A stretch of 17,561 nt of DNA from positions 1-17,561 of the forward strand of contig URYO01000007.1 of NCBI GenBank assembly GCA_900552195.1. Direction: 5' to 3'. Under the pieces are notes generated by a model. The model made no database searches and had not been told where the DNA came from. It worked only from the letters and a program-made list of their open reading frames with translations. Positions 7,102 to 14,811 of this stretch are shown piece after piece (the stretch's first letter is position 1; every line of letters begins with the position of its first letter). The position numbers and the translations under genes are program-made. This DNA is from an uncultured Sutterella sp. (GTDB lineage: Bacteria; Pseudomonadota; Gammaproteobacteria; Burkholderiales; Burkholderiaceae_F).

Positions 7102-8376
7102 TTACACCAGAACAAGAGCTGCGACGATTAAGGAGATGAGCATGGAGAGTCCGACACGCTTGCTGATTTCAAACGGGCTAACTTTGGCAATACCGGCGAC
7201 GATGATGATGCAGCCGGCCAGAGGCGAAGCCGTGCGGCCGAACTGTCCGGCCACTGCACAGAGCAGTCCCAGGGCTTCCGGATTCATTCCGAAGCTGGCA
7301 GCCGACGGAGTAACCGCCTGATTGAAGGCCCAGATAGCGGCTTCGCCGGAACCGGTTAAGACGGCAAGCAGGAAGGGACCGAAGGATGCACCCCAGCGAG
7401 CGATTTCATTGGACTGTTTGAGCATGTCGATGAAAGCCGGGATCAGACCGATTTCTTTCATACCGACAGCGAATACACCGGCAGCAACGATGAGGCCAAT
7501 CACGGAACCGTAACCCTGGCCCATACCTTTAAAGAATGCTTTAACCAGTTCGTTCGGGTTCTTCAGGCAGATTAGAGCGATGTAGACCACACCGATAATC
7601 ATTGAAGCAACGACATCCAGACCACTCTTCGGAAACCAGACGGAGCTGATGATGAGGAGGATCATCGGAATAACAGGTGCAATCGCTTTAAGAGGATTTA
7701 CTTTAAATTCAGCTCGGTTTTCTTCAATCTGAAAACCGGCAAGGTCTTTGGCTTCAAGCTTCTGGTCCTTGAAGTAGAAGCACATAATCAGAGAAGAGAT
7801 GACGGCAGAAAGGAGGAAGAGACCGAAAATGTAGGGAGCGGCATAACTTACGAAGTCCATAATCGGAGAGTTGCCGAGCTTGGCGATAAAGATGTCATGG
7901 GCGCATCCGGGGTTGACCAAAAGTCCCATCATCGTGCCGCCGCCGACAGCTGCTGCTGCGCCCGCGGGTTTGATGCCGGCTCTGATCATTAACGGAATCA
8001 GTGTGGCGCCGACCGTCGCTGCAGTTCCGGCAGCACTCATAATGGCAATATTGATGAGGAAGGTCACGACGGTCGCGATCAGAATCAGCCAGCCGCCGAT
8101 CTTCTTGAGCGGAGAAGCAAGAAGAACAACCAGATGTTCATCGCACTTAGAGAACGTTACAGCAGCCGCAAAACCCATCGCGGCGCAGATCGGCGGGACC
8201 AAGTTGATGTTGACCATGCCTTTAATGAAAGACTGGAAAGCCGCCATCGGATGGCCTGCCAGAACGCACATTGCGAAGCCTGCAAGCAGGAGCGTCATGC
8301 GGGTTTCGACTTTCTTAATGATGGCTACGATTGCCAGAATGATTAAGGCAATCGCGCTGATGATTTGCCAAGACAT
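7102..8376 (-). CDS. dcuC: DcuC-family anaerobic C4-dicarboxylate carrier
   Basis: The 424-residue protein is almost entirely hydrophobic, with about 11-12 membrane helices. The C-terminal stretch GRTASPLAG, then VAGIAKVSPFEISKR, closely parallels the E. coli DcuC region (SRTxSPxxG and AGMAKISPFEVVKR). A glycine-rich LTGSGEAAIWAFN segment precedes it. DcuC carriers exchange or export succinate, fumarate and related dicarboxylates during anaerobic growth. The correct start is ATG 8376, with AAGGA eight bases before it; an upstream in-frame start would add a hydrophilic tail and lacks a good site. It is the first gene of the minus-strand operon, next to the divergent regulator. Substrate uptake, or fumarate/succinate exchange with the downstream lyase, would fit. 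Family-level confidence is high, but the substrate may differ from C4-dicarboxylates. Confidence 0.8.
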   Translation of the reverse strand: MSWQIISAIALIILAIVAIIKKVETRMTLLLAGFAMCVLAGHPMAAFQSFIKGMVNINLVPPICAAMGFAAAVTFSKCDEHLVVLLASPLKKIGGWLILIATVVTFLINIAIMSAAGTAATVGATLIPLMIRAGIKPAGAAAAVGGGTMMGLLVNPGCAHDIFIAKLGNSPIMDFVSYAAPYIFGLFLLSAVISSLIMCFYFKDQKLEAKDLAGFQIEENRAEFKVNPLKAIAPVIPMILLIISSVWFPKSGLDVVASMIIGVVYIALICLKNPNELVKAFFKGMGQGYGSVIGLIVAAGVFAVGMKEIGLIPAFIDMLKQSNEIARWGASFGPFLLAVLTGSGEAAIWAFNQAVTPSAASFGMNPEALGLLCAVAGQFGRTASPLAGCIIIVAGIAKVSPFEISKRVGLSMLISLIVAALVLV

Positions 8377-8591
8377 TTTGTTTTCCTTGAAGTTATGAGG
8401 TTTGGTGTTGACTTCATGTAGAAGTATTAATTTTTTATGTCTCTGCGTTAATACCAATCTAATGAACCATTAATTGCTAAAAATAGAATTAATCCCCGTA
8501 GAAGCCTCTAGAACAATCCCTAACTTATTATTTTTTAAAGAATTTAAATTGCTAAAATTGCAATCAATCTCATCTCTTCGAGCAATTAGAT
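8377..8591. promoter_or_regulatory. Divergent control region with LysR-type operator candidates
   Basis: This AT-rich 215-bp gap separates the minus-strand operon from the plus-strand lysR gene. ATTAATT (8469-8475) and AATTAAT (8487-8493) form a perfect 7-bp dyad with exactly 11 bases between, giving the T-N11-A core expected of LysR-type sites. A second dyad, GTATTAA (8424-8430) with TTAATAC (8448-8454), has a 17-base spacer and lies nearer the operon. AATTGCTAAAA occurs twice, at 8472-8482 and 8547-8557. The second copy leads into the palindrome ATTGCAAT (8557-8564). Clear -35/-10 pairs could not be assigned with confidence. Confidence 0.6.
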
Positions 8592-9545
8592 ATGACGGCG
8601 CGTACCAATGATCTCGAGTGCTGGAAACTTTTCTGCCTGGTTGTCGAAAAACAAGGATTAAACGCTGCGGCAGATTTTGCGGATATCGAACCTTCACGGC
8701 TGAGCCGAGTAATCAACTCATTGGAAGCAGAGTTAGGCAGTCCGCTGCTGGTACACAACCGAAGGCCGCTGCAGACAACAAGTTTCGGGGATCAGGCCTA
8801 TGCAATGGCCAAAGCACTTCTTGCTCAGCACGCACTGATGCTCGAAACTCTGAAAGGCGACAAAGATCGCATGGAAGGTCTGATCACACTTGCCATCCCT
8901 GCGGGTATCGGACCTCTTTTTGTGACGCCTCAGCTTCTTGAATTCCAGCAAATCTTCCCGAAAATAGAATTTGAGCTCATCACGCTCACATCTAAAGCCG
9001 AAGAAGTGTTCTATAACCATCCCGAAAAAGTCGTTCATGTTTCTATTGGGTACGGCGTTCCCGGGACCGGAGACATCGTTTCCCGCTACTCAGGAAAAAT
9101 GGAGTTCATACCCTGCTGCTCCCCGGGCTATATTAAAAAACACGGGCATATCGTCGACCCGTCAGAATGCGCTGCGCACACAGGACTCTCCTACACGGGC
9201 GGCACGCGAACAAAAACGCAGGAACTGCAAAACGGCGGTGTTGTAAAACAGTTGAAATGGAAGAAGAGCCTGTCGTTCCAGTCTCTAAGCGACCTCAAAA
9301 ACGCATGTCTGCTCGGCGCCGGTATCGCCGGAGACATTCCCTTGATTCACTGCATTGATGAGCTGGAAGAAGGAAAACTTATTAACGTGCTCCCTGGCTG
9401 GAAACGGCCGGCTGCAGGCTGCTACCTTTATTCCACCAAGCATTTTGTTAAGTACCGGCGCGTCAAAACCTTTCTTGACTGGATGGCTGAAAAACATCGA
9501 GAACTTTTAGAGCAAATCGATAACCGAGTCAGACTGCTGGCTTAA
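8592..9545 (+). CDS. LysR-type transcriptional regulator of the catabolic operon
   Basis: The product is 317 residues, a normal LysR length. The N-terminal winged helix-turn-helix spans about residues 7-65, with the recognition region SRLSRVINSLEAELGSPLL at 35-53, followed by a linker helix and an effector-binding domain to the C-terminus. The ATG at 8592 has no strong ribosome-binding site, as is common for weakly expressed regulators. It is transcribed divergently from the DcuC-amidohydrolase-porin-lyase-MFS-LarA locus. By the usual LysR logic it should control that locus in response to the pathway substrate or an intermediate and repress itself. Binding to the T-N11-A dyad is inferred, not shown. 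Confidence 0.88.
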   Translation: MTARTNDLECWKLFCLVVEKQGLNAAADFADIEPSRLSRVINSLEAELGSPLLVHNRRPLQTTSFGDQAYAMAKALLAQHALMLETLKGDKDRMEGLITLAIPAGIGPLFVTPQLLEFQQIFPKIEFELITLTSKAEEVFYNHPEKVVHVSIGYGVPGTGDIVSRYSGKMEFIPCCSPGYIKKHGHIVDPSECAAHTGLSYTGGTRTKTQELQNGGVVKQLKWKKSLSFQSLSDLKNACLLGAGIAGDIPLIHCIDELEEGKLINVLPGWKRPAAGCYLYSTKHFVKYRRVKTFLDWMAEKHRELLEQIDNRVRLLA

Positions 9546-9611
9546 TATATGCCGCGCTCCGAAATCTAGAGAAACGAATAAGCGGACTTCTCACAACGCA
9601 TCGATCACATC

Positions 9612-10301
9612 ATGACCACAAAATTATTTTTGACTGACAAAACCCTTGAAACCGAAGTCTCCGTCCTGGAATGCATTCCTAGCGAAGACGGGACTTTTTC
9701 TGTCACGTTGGACCGCACCCCGTTTTATCCTCAAGGCGGAGGACAGCCCTGTGACACCGGCTTTATCGGTAAGAGCGAGGTCATTAAGGTTTTTGAAAAC
9801 GAGAACGGAAAAATCTGCCACATCGCAAAGCAGGAAGTGCCACTTGGCAAAGCGATTGCCAAAGTCAATGTCGAAAGACGGAAACTCAATACGTGCCTCC
9901 ACTCGGCTTCTCATGTTATCTCCGCATTGATTGAAGGCATGGGTGACTGGGACGTCACTAAAGGCAGCAGCTTTCCCGGACAGGCTCGTTTGGAATTCAA
10001 GCGGAAACGCGAGGAAGTCGAAATTCCGTCTATTGACCAAATTACTGAGATGCTGAAGGACGTTGTCGCTCAGAATCTTTCTTTCAAGGAGAACATCGAT
10101 CCGGAGACCGGATTCCGCATCGTCACCTGGGGAGATTTAAAGGCCTATCCATGCGGCGGCACGCACGTTTCTTCTACTGCTGAGCTGGCTGATATCGTCA
10201 TTACCAAGGCTCATCTCAAGAAGGGCCAGCCGCACGTGAATTTTGCCAAGGTTCTTCCAAAACTACGGACCTTTACTACCTTGCCAAAACCAAGCAAGTA
10301 A
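9612..10301 (+). CDS. alaX: AlaX-type free-standing alanyl-tRNA editing protein
   Basis: The product is 229 residues, the size of small AlaX proteins that resemble the editing domain of AlaRS without the synthetase. They hydrolyse Ser-tRNA(Ala) or Gly-tRNA(Ala) in trans. The N-terminal motif DRTPFYPQGGGQPCDTG matches the glycine-rich segment shared with AlaRS. The zinc site is complete: H97 and H101 in HSASH, C181 and H185 in CGGTH. There is no C-Ala domain. The ATG at 9612 has a poor ribosome-binding site. It follows lysR by 66 bp on the same strand but is probably an independent housekeeping gene preceding yebC. Confidence 0.87.
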   Translation: MTTKLFLTDKTLETEVSVLECIPSEDGTFSVTLDRTPFYPQGGGQPCDTGFIGKSEVIKVFENENGKICHIAKQEVPLGKAIAKVNVERRKLNTCLHSASHVISALIEGMGDWDVTKGSSFPGQARLEFKRKREEVEIPSIDQITEMLKDVVAQNLSFKENIDPETGFRIVTWGDLKAYPCGGTHVSSTAELADIVITKAHLKKGQPHVNFAKVLPKLRTFTTLPKPSK

Positions 10302-10360
10302 TAGGCCTCCGTTTGGTAAAATTTGAGATTGTCTTTTTATAGCTTTAAGGACTCTTTTAA

Positions 10361-11083
10361 ATGTCAGGACATTCCAAGTGGGCCAATATTCAACATAGAA
10401 AAGGCCGTCAGGATGCAAAGCGCTCCAATCTCTGGACCAAAGTCATTCGTGAAATCATCGTCGCAGCTCGTTTAGGCGGCGGAGACCCGGACATGAATCC
10501 GCGTCTGAGACTCTCTCTCTTGAAAGCACGGGCAGCCAACGTGCCTAAGGACACTGTTAAAAATGCCATTCTGAAAGGCACCGGTCAGCTTGAAGGCGCC
10601 AACTACGAAGAAATCCGTTATGAAGGCTACGGCGTCGGCGGCGCAGCTCTGATCATCGACTGCACCACGGACAACCGAACCCGTACTGTTGCAGACGTTC
10701 GCCATATCCTCTCCAAGAACGGCGGCAACCTCGGTACAGACGGCAGCGTTTCCTTCATGTTCAAGCACTGCGGCTATTTCCTCTTTGCTCCCGGACTGAA
10801 AGAAGACGACGTCATGGAAGTCGCTCTTGATAACGGCGCCGATGATGTGGTAACCGAAGAAGACGGCTCCATCGAAGTCACTTGCGATCCGGCCGCTTTC
10901 GAAGCTCTGCACAAAGCCTTCACGGACAAAGGCTGGGAACCCGAAGTTGCTGAAGTTACCTGGAAGAGCGACTCTGAAACCGTTCTTACCGGTGACGATG
11001 CAGAACGCATGCAGCGCCTCATCGACGCTCTGGAAGACCTCGATGATGTCTCTGAGGTTTACACCACTGCCGTCTTTGAATAA
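10361..11083 (+). CDS. yebC: YebC/PmpR-family DNA-binding or translation-associated protein
   Basis: The 240-residue product begins [20 protein letters not shown], the nearly invariant start of the YebC/PmpR (TACO1) family, and has the usual length. The N-terminal helical domain carries the basic face. The middle domain contains [20 protein letters not shown] and the C-terminal part ends VYTTAVF. Members have been described as transcriptional regulators (PmpR) and, more recently, as factors that help ribosomes through proline-rich stretches. AAGGA about nine bases before the ATG supports this start. It lies 35 bp upstream of purD, and this pairing is common in betaproteobacteria. The function beyond family level is not readable here. 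Confidence 0.93.
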   Translation: MSGHSKWANIQHRKGRQDAKRSNLWTKVIREIIVAARLGGGDPDMNPRLRLSLLKARAANVPKDTVKNAILKGTGQLEGANYEEIRYEGYGVGGAALIIDCTTDNRTRTVADVRHILSKNGGNLGTDGSVSFMFKHCGYFLFAPGLKEDDVMEVALDNGADDVVTEEDGSIEVTCDPAAFEALHKAFTDKGWEPEVAEVTWKSDSETVLTGDDAERMQRLIDALEDLDDVSEVYTTAVFE

Positions 11084-11118
11084 TTACTCTGTTCAACCTT
11101 GAAAATTAGAGAAATCCC

Positions 11119-12396
11119 ATGAAGATTCTAGTTATCGGAAGCGGCGGCCGTGAGCACGCCCTGGCGTGGCGCTTGGCCCAATCTCCGCGAGTTGAAAAAG
11201 TCTATGTTGCTCCGGGCAATGCCGGAACGGCAGGTACGCCGAACCTTGAAAATTTGGCTATCACCGACTTGAACGAACTCGCAGATTTCGCTGCTTCCAA
11301 CGATATTGCTTTCACCGTCGTCGGTCCCGAAGCCCCGCTCGCCAAGGGTGTTGTCAACATCTTCCGCGACCGCGGCTTAAAGATCTTCGGACCGACCAAA
11401 GAAGCTGCCCAGCTGGAATCTTCTAAGGACTTCGCTAAGGCCTTTATGAAACGTCACGGCATCCCGACGGCCGAATACGAAACCTTTACGGATGCCGAAG
11501 CGGCTCATGCTTATGTCCGCCGCAAAGGTGCTCCGATCGTCATCAAAGCCGACGGTCTAGCCGCCGGCAAAGGTGTCGTTGTCGCCATGACGGAAGAAGA
11601 CGCGCACGAAGCCGTCGACTTCATGCTCCAAGACAACAAACTCGGTGACGCCGGCGCCCGTATCGTCATTGAGGATTACCTCGACGGCGAAGAAGCCAGT
11701 TTCATCGTTATGGTGGACGGCGAACACGTTCTTCCGATGGCTACCAGTCAAGACCACAAGAGACTTCTCGACAATGACGAGGGTCCCAACACCGGCGGCA
11801 TGGGCGCCTACTCCCCGGCTCCGGTCGTAACGCCCGAGATTTATCAGATGGTTATGGATCAGATCATTTATCCGACGGTCAGAGGCATGAAGGAAGACGG
11901 CATCGTCTTCACGGGTTTCCTCTACGCCGGACTGATGATCAGCAAAGATGCCTCCGGAAAACCCACGGTTAAGACGCTGGAATTCAACTGCCGCTTCGGC
12001 GATCCGGAAACTCAGCCCATCATGTCTCGCTTAAAGAGCGACTTCTCCGAGCTGATTGAAGCCGGCATTGACGGCTCTTTAGACAAAGTCATTGCCGAAT
12101 GGGATCCCCGCTGTGCTTTGGGCGTCGTTCTGGCTTCCAAAGGCTATCCGACAGCCCCGAGAAAAGGCGACGTTATCTCAGGCGTTGAGCTCCAAGACGA
12201 CGACACAGTCACTTTCCACGCCGGCACTAAGTTCAACGATAAAGGCGAACTGGTCACCAGCGGCGGCCGCGTTCTCTGCGTTGTAGGACTCGGTGACGAT
12301 TTGCATCAGGCCCGTGACAAGGCTTACAAAGCTCTGGACAAAGTTCATTTCGACGGTATGCAGTACCGTAAAGACATCGGTTACAGAGCACTTTAA
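11119..12396 (+). CDS. purD: Phosphoribosylamine-glycine ligase (GAR synthetase)
   Basis: The 425-residue product matches the usual PurD length. It catalyses ATP-dependent ligation of glycine to phosphoribosylamine, the second step of de novo purine synthesis. The N-domain motif GSGGREHALAW (7-17), the ATP-grasp loop KADGLAAGKGVVV (143-155), DHKRLLDNDEGPNTGGMGAYSP and the metal-binding FNCRFGDPETQ are all present. The start follows the yebC stop by 35 bp. It is probably the second gene of a yebC-purD-nadD transcription unit with an unknown secreted-protein gene between purD and nadD. Confidence 0.96.
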   Translation: MKILVIGSGGREHALAWRLAQSPRVEKVYVAPGNAGTAGTPNLENLAITDLNELADFAASNDIAFTVVGPEAPLAKGVVNIFRDRGLKIFGPTKEAAQLESSKDFAKAFMKRHGIPTAEYETFTDAEAAHAYVRRKGAPIVIKADGLAAGKGVVVAMTEEDAHEAVDFMLQDNKLGDAGARIVIEDYLDGEEASFIVMVDGEHVLPMATSQDHKRLLDNDEGPNTGGMGAYSPAPVVTPEIYQMVMDQIIYPTVRGMKEDGIVFTGFLYAGLMISKDASGKPTVKTLEFNCRFGDPETQPIMSRLKSDFSELIEAGIDGSLDKVIAEWDPRCALGVVLASKGYPTAPRKGDVISGVELQDDDTVTFHAGTKFNDKGELVTSGGRVLCVVGLGDDLHQARDKAYKALDKVHFDGMQYRKDIGYRAL

Positions 12397-12406
12397 TTAT
12401 TTCTTT

Positions 12407-13141
12407 ATGCGCCACCCTAAACTTTTTTCGTTTATCGCAGCGCTCGGACTCGGGGCTTGTGTCAGTGCCTTCGCACAAACGACCTCGCCCCTGCCCGGTC
12501 CGTTTCCGACCGATCCGACCCCGAAACCTTTTGACTACCCCGAAGGCTTATCCACTCCGCAGTTCACATTGGAGCAGAATCCCGCCTCTGTCATTCAGTT
12601 CGGAGATTTTCCGATTGTGCTCGGCGTCACGCCCCTTTCCGTTGTGACTAAAGCGTTCGGAGGCAGTCTGCATCACTTACCCGATCGTACGGACTACCTT
12701 TGCTATTCCGCTCCGATCCAAGAAACACCGAAGCCTAAGAAAAAGGCTAAGAAAAAGCCTGCCGAGGACGAAGTGCCTCCTCCCGAAGTCATCGGGCAGA
12801 ACATTTGGTTCATTATCGGTGAGCGCGGAGAAGTGACCGAAGCAAAGGCAGAGGCCGTCACCACGGATGGTGAACTCTGCCCCGCTCTGCCGGGAGCTTT
12901 TTCTAATGTTTCCTTCGGACCTTTCCGCATCGGCGTTAATTTGAAGCCCAAAGAAATCAAAAAACTTGAAATCCCTGAGCCCAGTGTGGCCGAGGAAGAT
13001 TCTCCCTGGCGTTATTGGTTTGCGACCAATAAGGAATCTCGTCCTATTCACTACGGTTTATTTGCCGTCGAATCCGATCCTGAGTTCGGACCTAAGAAAA
13101 TGATCTCGACCGAGCTCGAATTCAAAGGAGCCTCTCATTGA
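12407..13141 (+). CDS. Secreted or lipoprotein of unknown function between purD and nadD
   Basis: I do not recognise this 244-residue protein. The start is placed at ATG 12407, ten bases after the purD stop, because it begins a clean export signal. An earlier in-frame start would lie inside purD and bury that signal. The signal reads MRHPKLFSFIAALGLGACVSAFA. It could be cleaved after AFA (23) or processed as a lipoprotein at C18, since LGAC is an acceptable lipobox. The mature protein is proline-rich at first (25-45) and has a lysine-rich low-complexity stretch near 109-117. The rest is soluble, with no membrane helix or catalytic motif. The stop TGA overlaps the nadD TTG start, so the two are probably coupled. 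It occupies the place where hemF often lies in aerobic Burkholderiales. Confidence 0.75.
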   Translation: MRHPKLFSFIAALGLGACVSAFAQTTSPLPGPFPTDPTPKPFDYPEGLSTPQFTLEQNPASVIQFGDFPIVLGVTPLSVVTKAFGGSLHHLPDRTDYLCYSAPIQETPKPKKKAKKKPAEDEVPPPEVIGQNIWFIIGERGEVTEAKAEAVTTDGELCPALPGAFSNVSFGPFRIGVNLKPKEIKKLEIPEPSVAEEDSPWRYWFATNKESRPIHYGLFAVESDPEFGPKKMISTELEFKGASH

Positions 13142-13791
13142 GAATCGGCGTTTTCGGCGGAACATTTGATCCGGTGCACGAGTCACACATTCAAATAGGG
13201 CTCGATGCGCTGGAACAATGCCATCTAGATAAGGTATTTTTTGTTCCGACGCGTCCCTGGCAGAAAACCGCCCGCGCCTCTGAAGAAGATCGAGCCGCCA
13301 TGCTGAGCATGGCGCTTGCACCATACCAAAACAAACTTATTGTCGATCGACGAGAGCTGGAGCGCACCGGCGCCTCATATTCCATCGATACGCTCTATTC
13401 CTTCAGGCAAGAGTTCGGCCCGGAGATCCCGATTTATTTCATCATGGGCTCAGACCAGTGGAAAAATCTCAAGACCTGGGTCTTATGGGAAAAATTTCCG
13501 CTCCTGTGCAATCTTTTAATTTTTACGCGAGACGGTGAATTGGGCAACGATCCTTATGAAGGAAAGTTCCCGATAATTCCGGTCCAGGATCTCGGTTCGA
13601 ATCCGGCGCCTAACGGTCTTATCGTACTTGCAAGAAGCGAACCGGCGCCGTACTCTTCAACTGCTATTCGCACAGCCTTATTTGAAGAGCCTTCTCGCTC
13701 ACAAACGATTCCGGGGCTCACTGCCGACGTGCACCGATACATTCTTTTCCACGACCTCTATTTGCCGAGAGAAGGCGGCAGAGGAATTTAG
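13138..13791 (+). CDS. nadD: Nicotinate-nucleotide adenylyltransferase
   Basis: The product is 217 residues, the normal NadD size. It adenylylates nicotinate mononucleotide to deamido-NAD. The nucleotidyltransferase motif GTFDPVHESH (8-17) supplies the H14/H17 pair. FIMGSDQW (101-108) and SSTAIR (173-178) are the conserved substrate-binding and ATP-binding segments. The start is TTG 13138, with AAGGAG seven bases upstream. This TTG shares bases with the preceding TGA stop, a four-base TTGA overlap that implies translational coupling. The usual downstream partner rsfS is absent; a minus-strand broken gene follows instead. Confidence 0.95.
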   Translation: MRIGVFGGTFDPVHESHIQIGLDALEQCHLDKVFFVPTRPWQKTARASEEDRAAMLSMALAPYQNKLIVDRRELERTGASYSIDTLYSFRQEFGPEIPIYFIMGSDQWKNLKTWVLWEKFPLLCNLLIFTRDGELGNDPYEGKFPIIPVQDLGSNPAPNGLIVLARSEPAPYSSTAIRTALFEEPSRSQTIPGLTADVHRYILFHDLYLPREGGRGI

Positions 13792-13827
13792 TTCGGCTTC
13801 GCTTCGCCGCCGATTTGATAGGCCTAC

Positions 13828-14496
13828 CTACTCAAGCGTGATGAAGGTGATTTCGGAAGGAACGCCGACACGCATCGTGAAGCCGTTCCATAGTCCGGAG
13901 CCGTTGGTAACGTAAACCTTCCTTGCGCCTCGATCGTAGAAGCCGCTCACTAAGCCGTCATTGAAATAGGCCAGAATCGGATACATAAAGAAAATATGGC
14001 CTCCGTGCGTGTGTCCGGAAAGCTCGAGGTCAAATTTCTCTTTTGTCAGAGAACCTGTCTTTGGCTGGTGCGTCAAAAGAATTCTGAAATCCTCAGGACT
14101 TGTTCCGGAAAACGTCTTTTCAACGTTCGGCGGTTCTTCTCCGAAACGTGACGCACCGAGGTCTGTCGTTCCGCCGACCACTAACGATGCACCGTCCTTA
14201 GTCAGTACATCACTGGCGTTGCGCAGGACTTTAATGCCGAGCGTCGGCAGCGCCGCCATCCATTCTCTATAAACGGAGTAGTACTCATGATTGCCGGGTA
14301 CGGCATAGACACCGTACTTGGACTTTAAATGCTTCAAAGGCTCAAGCTCAGGAAGAAGTTTTTGTACCCGACCATCGATAAAGTCACCCGTGACCATCAC
14401 GATGTCGGGATTTAAATCATTGGTCCTTTTCACGATCTCGGACAGCCATTCTTTGCGCTGAACAGGCCCGATCTCTGGAACCCGCCTAATTGTCAA
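13828..14496 (-). pseudogene. N-terminally truncated metallophosphoesterase (YkuE/YaeI-like)
   Basis: The 222-residue open frame carries most of a calcineurin-like phosphoesterase: GDFIDG (37-42), GNHEYY (68-73), THQP (142-145) and GHTHGG (161-166). Full-length relatives begin with membrane helices and a SDLHIGP-type motif whose Asp and His bind the first metal. Here that position reads RRVPEIGP, so the first metal motif is gone. A stop lies only eight codons upstream of the TTG at 14496. No other minus-strand frame in 14497-14811 resembles the missing part. The sequence upstream is the AT-rich flank of an IS110 transposase, so an insertion or deletion involving that element probably removed the front. 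The remainder could still be expressed but should not bind metals normally. Confidence 0.68.
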
Positions 14497-14811
14497 GTTC
14501 GTTTTGGCAAAATCCTCTCATAACCATTACTTCAGGCTATTTAAACAAACTTCATTACAATTTTTAGACTTGTTGTAAAAGGCTAATCCGAATATGTTTT
14601 GAAAGAGGCTTTTTAGCAATCTCTTCAGGCTGTCGCATGTCAAACGATGACATTCTGCCTATTATGAACTTCAAAAAATTACTTCCAATGCCTCATAACG
14701 CACCATGCTTGCGATTTGTTAACAAGTCGGACCTGCAGGCTGTCTGGAAGTGCCCTTTGCTTTCTCATAACATATTGGCTTAGATTGCCTTTTGACTCCA
14801 ATACTTTTGGC
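14497..14811. other. Non-coding, repeat-rich flank between IS110 transposase and broken gene
   Basis: No coding frame is convincing in these 315 bases. CTCATAAC occurs three times (14517-14524, 14692-14699, 14764-14771) and CAGGCTGTC twice (14626-14634, 14736-14744). There is a hairpin ATGTCA/TGACAT at 14637-14653 and an 18-bp near-palindrome centred on TTGTTAACAA at 14712-14729. The stretch is 3' of the transposase, so it probably holds the right end of the IS110 element and possibly a structured RNA. The exact boundary with chromosomal DNA cannot be fixed from one copy. Confidence 0.45.

Noticed and set aside
7871..8398. Plus-strand open frame (175 codons) opposite the DcuC-like gene
   Set aside because: It is a shadow of the membrane-protein gene; its composition reflects antisense hydrophobic codons and there is no motif.
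10472..10912. Minus-strand open frame (146 codons) inside yebC
   Set aside because: It is antisense to a strongly conserved gene, with no motif and no ribosome-binding site of note.
13774..13811. GGCGGC/GCCGCC pairing as a terminator between nadD and the broken gene
   Set aside because: The stem is only six bases with a loop of about 26, shorter alternatives compete, and no T run follows on either strand.
14497..14811. CRISPR-like array suggested by the recurring CTCATAAC
   Set aside because: The repeats are only 8 bases and unevenly spaced (175 and 72 bases), and there are no cas genes.
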